Positions 7,629-14,007 of a stretch of 21,844 nt of DNA are shown here, piece by piece (position 1 is the first letter of the stretch; each line of letters opens with the position of its first letter). Made by a program: the position numbers and the translations under genes. Location: NCBI GenBank assembly GCA_003245875.1, contig QKBW01000031.1, positions 1-21,844 on the forward strand, written 5' to 3'. The DNA comes from Candidatus Kaiserbacteria bacterium (lineage in GTDB: Bacteria > Patescibacteriota > Minisyncoccia > Phycocordibacterales > UBA918). The notes beneath the pieces are model-generated. The model saw only the letters and a list, made by a program, of their open reading frames with translations, was not told where the DNA came from and ran no database searches.

Positions 7629-7856
7629 ATGACAAAATTTATACACTTTGTGCCAATTGCCACACCTGAGCAACTGGCTGCCAAAAGGCAGGCGGAACGA
7701 GCTGCCTTTGAAGAGGTCCTCAGAGAAACTGAGGTCGCCATCCTGTCCAGAAGGCAACACGACTACCGCTGTGCTGAGTATGCACAGCACGTGGAAGAAG
7801 CCAGAAAAATGGCCTTGGAGCGGGGCGACAATCCCGACGAGGAGGATGAAGAATGA
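7629..7856 (+). CDS. Hypothetical charged helical protein (75 aa), first gene of a cassette
   Basis: The product is not recognised. It is 75 residues: a short hydrophobic start (MTKFIHFVPIATPEQ), then a continuous charged helix rich in Ala, Glu and Arg (LAAKRQAERAAFEEVL), ending in an acidic tail EEDEE. A coiled coil or long single helix is likely. The ATG at 7629 is chosen because a GGAG Shine-Dalgarno lies 7 bases before it. An in-frame ATG at 7593 overlaps the -10 box and cannot be the start. The stop overlaps the next gene's start (ATGA), and the acidic tail codons also form that gene's AGGAGG site, so the two are translationally coupled. Confidence 0.72.
   Translation: MTKFIHFVPIATPEQLAAKRQAERAAFEEVLRETEVAILSRRQHDYRCAEYAQHVEEARKMALERGDNPDEEDEE
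7840..7845 (+). promoter_or_regulatory. AGGAGG ribosome-binding site inside the upstream gene
   Basis: A full AGGAGG lies 7 bases before the ATG at 7853, within the last codons of the preceding gene. It fixes the start of the second gene and shows that this transcript uses normal Shine-Dalgarno initiation. Confidence 0.8.
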
Positions 7857-8101
7857 TCAAAGCGGAACTTTCTGGCCGCGAAGGTGGCAAATCATTCAAC
7901 GTCTCCTTCCCGGAAGGGATAGGAGCCGAGCATGCCTCTTCAGTGGCATACAGTCTCATGCACCTGCATGGCGTCATGCGTATCCAAGACATTGCGCCTG
8001 ACGACACGACAGCGTCGTGGGATTGTCAGACTGACCGCTTCGATTCAGCCAGAATCGACGGCCACCTCTGGCACAAAAACATTGCGGTCATTCGCAAATG
8101 A
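7853..8101 (+). CDS. Hypothetical protein (82 aa), second gene of a cassette
   Basis: The product is not recognised. It is 82 residues, soluble, of mixed strand and helix character (KAELSGREGGKSFNVSF, then HASSVAYSLMHLHGVMRI, then a Trp/Asp/His-rich end). No catalytic motif stands out; it has one Cys and several His. It starts within the stop codon of the upstream gene and is followed within a few bases by an intrinsic terminator. The pair therefore forms a complete two-gene unit with its own promoter. Because the two products are coupled and similar in size they may act together, but nothing in the sequence names a function. Confidence 0.72.
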   Translation: MIKAELSGREGGKSFNVSFPEGIGAEHASSVAYSLMHLHGVMRIQDIAPDDTTASWDCQTDRFDSARIDGHLWHKNIAVIRK

Positions 8102-8105
8102 CCGC

Positions 8106-8144
8106 AAGGCCCCGAGCGTACGCGCCCGGGGCTTTTTCTTTTTT
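8106..8144 (+). terminator. Terminator of the two-gene cassette
   Basis: A GCCCCG/CGGGGC stem (8109-8114 with 8127-8132), extended by flanking A-T pairs, is followed by TTTTTC and a further T run. It lies between this cassette and the convergent truB. There is no good T tract on the minus strand, so it serves mainly the plus strand. Confidence 0.85.
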
Positions 8145-8823
8145 ATGAAAAATCTGTAAGCTGCTGGGCATCCTCAACATGCCACTTCCCTACCTGTGTG
8201 CGTCGCAAGCTGTAGAGTACAGCCGGGTAGCCTAGCATCTTGCCTAAATCTTCCGCTAAAGAGCGAATGTACGTACCACTGCCCACAAAGAATCGAGCTT
8301 TGATAATGATACGCCCAACACCACGTACCTCTTGTTGAGTGACATCGAGTAATTCAGTTTCGTACACACGCATGTTGCGTACCGGCACATCGTGCAAAAG
8401 TTCTCCCACTGTTGCCGCAGCTCGTGCACGCTTATAAAATGGCTGACCGTCTTTTTTGATCGCACTATATGGCGAGACCGGTAGCGCATGTGTACCTTGC
8501 AGAGCACTAAGTGCATGCTTGATCGCTTGTTCACTCACCTCCACTTCGTCGACTGTTGCGATCACCTCACCATCCATGTCACTCGTCGTGGTACGTACTC
8601 CAAGCAGTATCTCCGCTATATATTCTTTATCGAGCTTAATATATTCAGTCAATTGCTTGGTTCCAGCTTCAACACCAATTACCATCAAGCCGGACGCAGC
8701 CGGATCGAGCGTGCCGGCATGACCAAACTTTCGAATACCCGTGCGACGACGCAGCTGCCTGATCACATCGAATGATGTAATACCAGTTGGTTTATCAATA
8801 AAAATTATTGGTGGTAATGCCAT
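8143..8823 (-). CDS. truB: tRNA pseudouridine(55) synthase TruB, short form
   Basis: TruB converts U55 in the T loop of tRNAs to pseudouridine. The 226-residue protein carries the start motif IDKPTGITSFDVIRQL (9-24) and the catalytic motif GHAGTLDPAASGLM (34-47) with Asp40 as nucleophile. It also carries the KEYIAEILLG segment and the GTYIRSLAEDLG motif near 182-193. It is shorter than the about 310 residues of E. coli TruB because it stops soon after the catalytic domain and lacks a C-terminal PUA-type domain. A TAGACT box (8830-8835), overlapping the stop codon of the upstream antiporter gene, ends 6 bases before the ATG. Confidence 0.94.
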   Translation of the reverse strand: MALPPIIFIDKPTGITSFDVIRQLRRRTGIRKFGHAGTLDPAASGLMVIGVEAGTKQLTEYIKLDKEYIAEILLGVRTTTSDMDGEVIATVDEVEVSEQAIKHALSALQGTHALPVSPYSAIKKDGQPFYKRARAAATVGELLHDVPVRNMRVYETELLDVTQQEVRGVGRIIIKARFFVGSGTYIRSLAEDLGKMLGYPAVLYSLRRTQVGKWHVEDAQQLTDFS

Positions 8824-8832
8824 TCAGATAGT

Positions 8833-9789
8833 CTAAACAAAAGCAGCCAATTTGACGAGGAAAAATACAAAAAAGATAAGCATCATTGCACCTTCCCAGC
8901 GCATGATCTGACGTGCCAAACCAGAAATAAAGAGAATGCCGGATGCTGCTGCCATTACCCCAATACCAAGTTGCATCACCACCTCCCCCGCTACTAACGG
9001 AGAGAGTAGCGCCGGAATTCCAACCACCATCAAAATATTAAATGCATTTGATCCAAAAATATTACCGACAGCCAACTCTGTTTCACCGGTGCGCAAGGCT
9101 TGCAATGATACAAAAAGCTCCGGCAAAGACGTTCCAATCGCAATCGCGAGAATGGTGACCAGGTCAATCGGGACCGAGAGAGATATGGCAATAGCTACCA
9201 CATTGGTTACCGTATAGTGTGCACCGATCAGCACGGCCGTAACTCCCAATAAAACAAAAGCAACTGACTGTACATGCCAGTGCGGCGTACGTTTTTCGCT
9301 CTCGAGCAGATCGATCTCATCAGATGATTTTGCTTCGGCAAACAGATACCAGATATACGTGGCAAAAGTACTCAGCAACAACCAGCCTTCAATACGATCA
9401 ACCACTCCATCAAACACAACGGCCACAAAAAGAATGGTAGCAAATGCAAAGATCGGTAATTCTGTTTTGATAAGGTCACGCTTGATGGCAATACGCCCAC
9501 CAAACGTCGCCATTAAACCGATAATCAGAAGAATATTGGTTATATTTGATCCTACGGCATTGGCGATTGGCATTTCTGGCTGATTGCTCAAGACGGCCGC
9601 CACAGAAGAGGCCAGCTCTGGTAATGACGTGCCGAACCCAACGATCAACACACCGATCGCAAACTTGCTCATTCCAAACGCAGTACCCAGTTGTTTGGCC
9701 CCGATCACAAATAGATCAGCACCGCGAACTAGCACAAACAATGCTGCTGCCAAAAAAAACATTGGCACGAGATACGAAAAAATATCCAT
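8833..9789 (-). CDS. Sodium/calcium exchanger-type antiporter (CaCA family, YrbG-like)
   Basis: This is a cation:proton or sodium antiporter of the cytoplasmic membrane, calcium being the usual substrate. The 318-residue product is almost wholly hydrophobic, with about ten helices. It contains the two inverted alpha repeats that form the ion site: GTSLPEL at 53-59 with AVGSNITNILL at 78-88, and GTSLPEL at 219-225 with GNIFGSNAFNIL at 242-253. A cytoplasmic loop with charged residues (about 152-170) separates the halves. Length and motif order match YrbG-like members, with both motifs intact. TATACT at 9796-9801 ends 6 bases before the ATG. Together with the P-type ATPase it points to active calcium or cation export. 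Confidence 0.93.
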   Translation of the reverse strand: MDIFSYLVPMFFLAAALFVLVRGADLFVIGAKQLGTAFGMSKFAIGVLIVGFGTSLPELASSVAAVLSNQPEMPIANAVGSNITNILLIIGLMATFGGRIAIKRDLIKTELPIFAFATILFVAVVFDGVVDRIEGWLLLSTFATYIWYLFAEAKSSDEIDLLESEKRTPHWHVQSVAFVLLGVTAVLIGAHYTVTNVVAIAISLSVPIDLVTILAIAIGTSLPELFVSLQALRTGETELAVGNIFGSNAFNILMVVGIPALLSPLVAGEVVMQLGIGVMAAASGILFISGLARQIMRWEGAMMLIFFVFFLVKLAAFV

Positions 9790-9795
9790 AAATTC

Positions 9796-9804
9796 AGTAT
9801 AGCA
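9796..9804 (-). promoter_or_regulatory. Extended -10 promoter of the CaCA antiporter
   Basis: TGC then TATACT (9796-9801) on the minus strand ends 6 bases before the ATG at 9789. It lies just before the stop codon of the upstream gene, so this gene has its own leaderless-type start. Confidence 0.6.
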
Positions 9805-11022
9805 CTACAAAACCAATAACGATGGCGCAAAGACCAACAGCCCACCAAGCAACAACATTAAAGCACCCCCGATCAAAAGTGAGGCTTGTGCATATTTTTG
9901 TCCATGCGCCTGTAATCGACCGTAGCCCCAAATCGCCAGCACAAAGACGACAATATCATCAAACATATAGCCGATAGTGTAAATAAGAATGTACCATTGT
10001 CGTTCGAGGAAAGAGAGGCCGTTGATCTCCAGTATTTTGGTATAGGCCTGCGGAATGCCAATGGAGCAGGCAAACTCAATGATATTCACTGAAAATGCGA
10101 TCAGCAACAAAGCACCGAAAGTGGCGATGGTTAATGGTGACTCAACCACCTTCTTGAAACGATCAACTGTTCGGAGCTGCTGATCAATACTTGAAATATC
10201 ACACACCAAAGTCACTCCACGTTGGCGGTACCAACGATACAAAAAGAATGTACCGCCGCCTAGTGCCAAAAGACCGACCAGGGGTGTCACCACTTGATCA
10301 AGGGCAATGAAATCCCAAGTTTTATACCAAACATTAAGAATCAAATTGTACATCAGAGCTTCAGCCAAAACGAAGGTGCCGGCTAGTACGACCATCTTCT
10401 TTCGGCTACCGGCTTGCGATAGCAACACCAAAAATGTCACCAACACCCACATGGCACATGGATTAAAACCATCAACCGTGCCGAGGATGGCTGAGAGTGA
10501 AAACAACGAAAATGTTTTCATATCCACCAACCCAAGAAACGGTAGATCAAATACATAGCCCATTTCCCCCACTTCACAGTCAGAATCAGTACATCCGCTG
10601 CCAATGGTCACATTGCCGGCAGGTGCCAAAGCCAAGTGCTCTTCGAGTGTTCGTATCGAGCTATCTTTTTCTGTTATGAGAGCTTTTTTTATTTCTGCAC
10701 CGGTCGTATCAGCACCATTGAAACCAACAAGCGCCCGACTACCAATAATGGTAAGCGGCGTCACCTTGCTGATCTCATGTTTTTCTGCGATTTGATTAAA
10801 CAAGGTACCACTCTCCGGTTCTGTGATGATATTCAAATACACATATGAGATACCCTGTTCTTCCAACCAAGCGCGTTCAGCTTTACAAAAACCGCAGTCA
10901 TCGCGACCAAAGAGATATACTGCAGGTGTCGCTTCTTGCGCATACGATATGTGTGGGGTCACTGTTGCCGCCACACCCAACATCACAAATATAAATACAA
11001 AGATTCCAATGGCTTTTTTCAT
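9805..11022 (-). CDS. Secreted glutaredoxin-like domain fused to a DsbD/CcdA-like membrane domain
   Basis: The 405-residue protein joins two redox modules. A signal peptide or anchor (1-29, ending SYAQ) precedes a thioredoxin-fold domain of glutaredoxin type. That domain carries the CGFC active site at Cys43-Cys46 and the cis-proline TPL near 88-90. A linker with another cysteine pair (Cys144, Cys149) leads into about six or seven membrane helices. Two helices carry single cysteines in NPCA (Cys189) and EFACS (Cys319). This arrangement is known from DsbD/CcdA transporters, which pass reducing power across the membrane. The likely job is to carry electrons from the cytoplasm to the extracytoplasmic domain of the same chain. 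TATACT at 11030-11035 is 7 bases before the ATG. Confidence 0.85.
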   Translation of the reverse strand: MKKAIGIFVFIFVMLGVAATVTPHISYAQEATPAVYLFGRDDCGFCKAERAWLEEQGISYVYLNIITEPESGTLFNQIAEKHEISKVTPLTIIGSRALVGFNGADTTGAEIKKALITEKDSSIRTLEEHLALAPAGNVTIGSGCTDSDCEVGEMGYVFDLPFLGLVDMKTFSLFSLSAILGTVDGFNPCAMWVLVTFLVLLSQAGSRKKMVVLAGTFVLAEALMYNLILNVWYKTWDFIALDQVVTPLVGLLALGGGTFFLYRWYRQRGVTLVCDISSIDQQLRTVDRFKKVVESPLTIATFGALLLIAFSVNIIEFACSIGIPQAYTKILEINGLSFLERQWYILIYTIGYMFDDIVVFVLAIWGYGRLQAHGQKYAQASLLIGGALMLLLGGLLVFAPSLLVL

Positions 11023-11029
11023 GGTGTTC

Positions 11030-11038
11030 AGTATAGCA
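11030..11038 (-). promoter_or_regulatory. Extended -10 promoter of the glutaredoxin-DsbD fusion gene
   Basis: TGC then TATACT (11030-11035) on the minus strand ends 7 bases before the ATG at 11022, another leaderless arrangement. Confidence 0.6.
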
Positions 11039-11047
11039 AACTAAATA

Positions 11048-11503
11048 TCAGTATCGCTCTATCTGCTGTACCGGTTGTACATAATACCGGCTGCGAATGG
11101 CATGGTCGGTCAGCTCACGGCTTTGTTCCAACGCTCGCAGCGCCGTCCGTCGCTCATTATAATCAGGCATCACTTGCGCGAGTAATGCCCAAAAGCGCGG
11201 GCCATGGTTGAACTCTTGTAAATGACAGAGCTCATGGGCAATCACGTAGTCAGCGAGATCGCGTGGAATAAATAAAAGCTTATAGTTGAAATTGAGATTG
11301 CCGAGTGCCGAACAGCTCCCCCAACTTGTGCGGGTGTTGCGAATAGCTACTCGATTCCAAGATACATCGTAAAATTGATTGAAATGACCTAAGCGCGCTA
11401 GCACAAGCTCGCGTGCCATTTCTTTATGTGCCACAAAATGTGGCGTCACACTAGTGGTACGTTTGCGATTCACGCGGCGTCTCCCTATACCGAATTTACT
11501 CAT
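11048..11503 (-). CDS. YgjP-like zinc metallopeptidase domain protein
   Basis: This is a small zincin of the YgjP/DUF45 group (M48-like fold); the substrate is unknown for most members. The 151-residue product has the family's SWGSCS motif at 60-65. The zinc-binding HELCH lies at 90-94 with the third ligand His100 in EFNHGPRFW, all intact. The N-terminus is basic (GRRRVNRKRTT), and no signal peptide is seen, so it is cytoplasmic. An in-frame GTG three codons upstream (11512) is possible. The ATG at 11503 is preferred because TATACT (11513-11518) ends 9 bases before it and 0 bases before the GTG. Confidence 0.88.
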   Translation of the reverse strand: MSKFGIGRRRVNRKRTTSVTPHFVAHKEMARELVLARLGHFNQFYDVSWNRVAIRNTRTSWGSCSALGNLNFNYKLLFIPRDLADYVIAHELCHLQEFNHGPRFWALLAQVMPDYNERRTALRALEQSRELTDHAIRSRYYVQPVQQIERY

Positions 11504-11512
11504 AATCGCCAC

Positions 11513-11521
11513 AGTATAGCA
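11513..11521 (-). promoter_or_regulatory. Extended -10 promoter of the YgjP-like gene
   Basis: TGC then TATACT (11513-11518) on the minus strand lies 9 bases before the ATG at 11503, between the helicase stop and this gene. Confidence 0.55.
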
Positions 11522-11544
11522 CCGGGGTCATTAGGTACCGAAAT

Positions 11545-13236
11545 TTATTTTTTCTGCTGCAGCCAATACAACATGCGGGCCAAACGGATGGTTTCGTAGT
11601 CGATCTCTTCGTTATTCTCTTCAAAGAGGGGTTTGAGTTTTTCGTCACCATGCTCTGCAATTGCTGCCAAGACACGCGCTTCTGTTTGTTCAAAATTGCC
11701 GGGCAAGAGGTGCGTCAAATGGCTCACTCCGATCTTGCCGTCTTCCACCAGGCGCTCCAGATGTCCCCATACGGTGGCCTCGGTCATCTTGCGCTCCTGT
11801 GCCATTTGACGCACCGTCTTTTTTTCCTCCAGTAGGCCCTTGGTGATCTCAAAGGTGCTTTCTTTTTGTACCCGCTCGAAGCTACTACTGCGCTCCCCAA
11901 CCTCCCCGGCTTGTGGCATCCGCCCACCACACGCGGCCACAAAGTTCTGGTGTAGTTTTGCCACTTCTTCACTTTCCATGTCACCAAATGCATCATCGGC
12001 TGCCTCACTTTCTCCGTGAAAGCGAGCATCAACAGCAACAATACGTGGGTCAACCCGTAGCGCCGTCGGACTCATACCGAGCATTTTCAAGCCTTCTAGT
12101 GACCGTACGCGTGAAAGTGCCACGTACCCTTGGCCAAAAACAAACGCCCGAGAGAGGTCGATCTCGGCCGCATCAAGCGACATGCCTTGACTTTTGTGCA
12201 CAGTAATGGCCCAGGCGAGCCGAAGCGGTAACTGCTCCACGCTAGCCAACACCTTCTTGTCTTCCACCATTTCCCAGGTGGTTGGCTGTATTTTTATTCG
12301 ACGTTTTTCAGTCGTTTCGATGATTGGATAGCCGTCCACGCCGTCAAACGCTACCACCCGTGCCAACGTACCGTTCACATACCCCTGCTCAAAGTTATTT
12401 TTGGTACACATGACCATAGCTTCTTCTTTGAGTTCCAAGAGTTCCGGTGAGAGACAGTTCTTGGCCAAACCTTGCTGTAATTGCTTATTGCCCTGTCCGG
12501 TCATTTGATACTTCCGTGTCTGCCCTGAAAGACCGGCAAGCTTTTGGCGATTCACCTCATCAACATCTGCGTTGTGTGTATACAAACGAGTTGGTTCGAT
12601 ATCTGGATAGCCAATTTCTGTCTGTTCAGACAAAAGCGTGAAATGTTCTTCCTCCACCTCATTGCGACGGATTGAAGACAGGAGACCGAGTAACATTTCA
12701 TCCTCTTGGCGATACTGCTCGGTCAGATAACAAATCAGTGGTCTTGCTGCGTGCCAGGCTGCGCTTTCAAAGGCATAGTGGAGTTCCTCACCCGCCCGAG
12801 TAATTGGTGGTAACTGAAAAAAGTCACCGACAAAGATGACCTGCAGTCCGCCAAAAGCCTCTGGCTTTTGGCGGACTGCTCGGCACACTTTATCTACCAT
12901 ATCGAGTGTTCCGGCCGCCAACATTGAGATCTCATCAATAATCAGCACTTTCGCTTTACGCACGCGCTTACTGGTTTTTTCGTTACTGGCGATCTTATCA
13001 AGATCGTACGGTGAAAGCATGTCGCGCACACCAATGCCGCTCCAAGAATGGATGGTCATACCGCCAATGTGCGTGGCCGCAATACCGGTCGAGGCGGTTA
13101 CCGCTACCGATATCCCTGCGGCCTCAAGCCACGCAATATATTGATTAATTACGTACGTCTTCCCCGCCCCCGGCTCTCCGGTCAAGAACACATTCCCTCC
13201 GGTTTTCAGTATCTCCAGCGCACGTTCTTGGGTCAT
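11545..13236 (-). CDS. PIF1-like superfamily 1 helicase with C-terminal HTH domain
   Basis: This is an ATP-dependent 5'-3' DNA helicase of the PIF1/RecD2 group. The 563 residues show Walker A GEPGAGKT (20-27), VTASTGIAATHIGG (46-59), Walker B VLIIDEISML (97-106) and GDFFQLPP (137-144). The C-terminal motor motifs are AITVHKSQGMSLD (343-355) and GYVALSRVRSLEGL (370-383). After the motor comes a linker and then a segment near 470-512 (TVRQMAQERKMTEATVWGHLERLVEDG). That segment reads as a winged helix-turn-helix of the HTH_40 type seen at the end of some RecQ helicases. PIF1-like enzymes unwind G-quadruplexes and R-loops; that role here is inferred. A TACAAT box (13246-13251) lies 9 bases before the ATG. 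Confidence 0.93.
   Translation of the reverse strand: MTQERALEILKTGGNVFLTGEPGAGKTYVINQYIAWLEAAGISVAVTASTGIAATHIGGMTIHSWSGIGVRDMLSPYDLDKIASNEKTSKRVRKAKVLIIDEISMLAAGTLDMVDKVCRAVRQKPEAFGGLQVIFVGDFFQLPPITRAGEELHYAFESAAWHAARPLICYLTEQYRQEDEMLLGLLSSIRRNEVEEEHFTLLSEQTEIGYPDIEPTRLYTHNADVDEVNRQKLAGLSGQTRKYQMTGQGNKQLQQGLAKNCLSPELLELKEEAMVMCTKNNFEQGYVNGTLARVVAFDGVDGYPIIETTEKRRIKIQPTTWEMVEDKKVLASVEQLPLRLAWAITVHKSQGMSLDAAEIDLSRAFVFGQGYVALSRVRSLEGLKMLGMSPTALRVDPRIVAVDARFHGESEAADDAFGDMESEEVAKLHQNFVAACGGRMPQAGEVGERSSSFERVQKESTFEITKGLLEEKKTVRQMAQERKMTEATVWGHLERLVEDGKIGVSHLTHLLPGNFEQTEARVLAAIAEHGDEKLKPLFEENNEEIDYETIRLARMLYWLQQKK
12843..12879. repeat. Perfect 17-bp inverted repeat inside the helicase gene
   Basis: Arms 12843-12859 and 12863-12879 (starting GCAGTCCGCC and ending GGCGGACTGC) pair perfectly around a 3-base loop. 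The repeat lies in frame and encodes part of the segment between Walker B and the GDFFQLPP motif. It would form a very stable hairpin in the mRNA. Confidence 0.9.
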
Positions 13237-13245
13237 AGTTGGTAG

Positions 13246-13251
13246 ATTGTA
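13246..13251 (-). promoter_or_regulatory. -10 box of the helicase gene
   Basis: TACAAT on the minus strand ends 9 bases before the ATG at 13236, giving a leaderless or nearly leaderless transcript. It lies back to back with the plus-strand promoter at 13271. Confidence 0.55.
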
Positions 13252-13270
13252 TCACACCTTGATGTACTAG

Positions 13271-13299
13271 TTGACAATACATGTATTTTGTGATTTACT
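13271..13299 (+). promoter_or_regulatory. Promoter of the multi-helix membrane protein gene, with palindrome
   Basis: TTGACA (13271-13276), a 17-bp spacer and TTTACT (13294-13299) with TGA before it form the promoter. AATACATGTATT (13276-13287), a perfect 12-base palindrome, starts on the last base of the -35 and runs into the spacer, a typical operator position. Confidence 0.75.
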
Positions 13300-13306
13300 G
13301 TACACA

Positions 13307-13332
13307 GCGCAACCACTTTGCGCAACCACTTT
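13307..13332 (+). repeat. Tandem 13-bp direct repeat in a 5' leader
   Basis: GCGCAACCACTTT occurs twice without a gap (13307-13319 and 13320-13332), just after the predicted transcription start and before the AGAAAGGA ribosome-binding site of the gene at 13350. Confidence 0.9.
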
Positions 13333-13349
13333 TTCAGAAAGGATACCCA

Positions 13350-13787
13350 ATGCGTCGCGAACTGTTCTTCATCACCGTCTCCCTCATCACCGCCTTCCTG
13401 GCGATGTTGCTGGGTGATTACTTCAATTCCGGTTGGGACCCTGAGACAACCACCTTTCTGATTGTCCCTGCTATTGCCAGTATGGTCGTATTGGCCTGGG
13501 GTCTGGCCGGCTATTACGACCAGCTCGGTCACCCTACGCAAATGCCTCACGACCTCGCCATGATCATGGCGACGTTCGGCGGAGGGCTGCTCTACGGCTT
13601 CTTCACCGGCCCCATCAACCATGGCGGCTGGGCATGGCTCGACGGCTGGACGATCCTCATGTTCGCTGGCCTCGTCCCGACGCTGCAGGAGCTCAACGAA
13701 GTTGTCGCCTCGATCCGCGAGGAACGTCGCCTGCTTCGCCAGGTCAACGACGGTGAAAAGGTAGTTCCGATCCGCAAGGACAAATGA
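13350..13787 (+). CDS. Hypothetical multi-helix membrane protein (145 aa)
   Basis: The product is not recognised. It is 145 residues with about four predicted membrane helices (roughly 5-22, 34-54, 69-87 and 97-113) and a charged C-terminal tail (about 114-145, with REERRLLRQ and ending in IRKDK). Gly/Trp-rich loops (GPINHGGWAW) lie between helices 3 and 4. The ATG at 13350 is chosen because AGAAAGGA lies just upstream at normal spacing; a longer in-frame start at 13281 would lie within the promoter. Base composition looks richer in GC than its neighbours. It has its own promoter, leader and terminator, the cassette format shared with 2078-2191, 7629-8101 and 19844-20293. Confidence 0.75.
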   Translation: MRRELFFITVSLITAFLAMLLGDYFNSGWDPETTTFLIVPAIASMVVLAWGLAGYYDQLGHPTQMPHDLAMIMATFGGGLLYGFFTGPINHGGWAWLDGWTILMFAGLVPTLQELNEVVASIREERRLLRQVNDGEKVVPIRKDK

Positions 13788-13807
13788 CCGCCACCCGCCT
13801 CGAGCAG

Positions 13808-13852
13808 GAAATCGCCCCCGCGCATTCCTTGCTCGGGGCGATTTCTTTTTTT
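13808..13852 (+). terminator. Terminator of the multi-helix membrane protein gene
   Basis: GAAATCGCCCC (13808-13818) pairs with GGGGCGATTTC (13835-13845) across a 16-base loop and is followed by seven T. Confidence 0.88.
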
Positions 13853-13860
13853 ATCTATAA

Positions 13861-13945
13861 GCCGACAAGCCAGGGATTTTTTAGAGACACTTCCCCAAAC
13901 CATTCCGCGAAGCGGGTGTCGAAGAAAAAGCCCTGGCTTGTCGGC
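13861..13945. repeat. 85-base structured inverted repeat
   Basis: The ends are perfect 15-base inverted repeats (GCCGACAAGCCAGGG at 13861-13875 and its complement at 13931-13945). Inside, TTTTT pairs with AAAAA, GACAC (13886-13890) with GTGTC (13916-13920), and CCGC-GAA-GCGG forms the tip, so almost the whole element can fold as one long stem. No coding frame or target-site duplication was seen. It lies between a terminator and the promoter of the FAD oxidase. A palindromic intergenic repeat, a miniature mobile element or a structured RNA are all possible. Confidence 0.8.
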
Positions 13946-13968
13946 GCTGCACTCGTTTGTGGACAGGG

Positions 13969-13998
13969 GCGCAGTGCTCGCAAGCACTGCGCTACAAT
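13969..13998 (+). promoter_or_regulatory. Palindrome abutting the -10 box of the FAD oxidase gene
   Basis: GCGCAGTGCT (13969-13978), loop CGCA, and AGCACTGCGC (13983-13992) form a perfect 10-bp inverted repeat that ends exactly where the TACAAT -10 box (13993-13998) begins. It occupies the spacer and -35 region, where no -35 match is evident. A regulator binding here would block or aid polymerase directly. The ATG at 14008 is 9 bases after the box. Confidence 0.65.
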
Positions 13999-14007
13999 AC
14001 TACATAC

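Noticed and set aside
12843..12879. Recombination attachment site or intron boundary in the helicase gene
   Set aside because: The reading frame runs through the palindrome without interruption and the protein motifs on both sides are intact.
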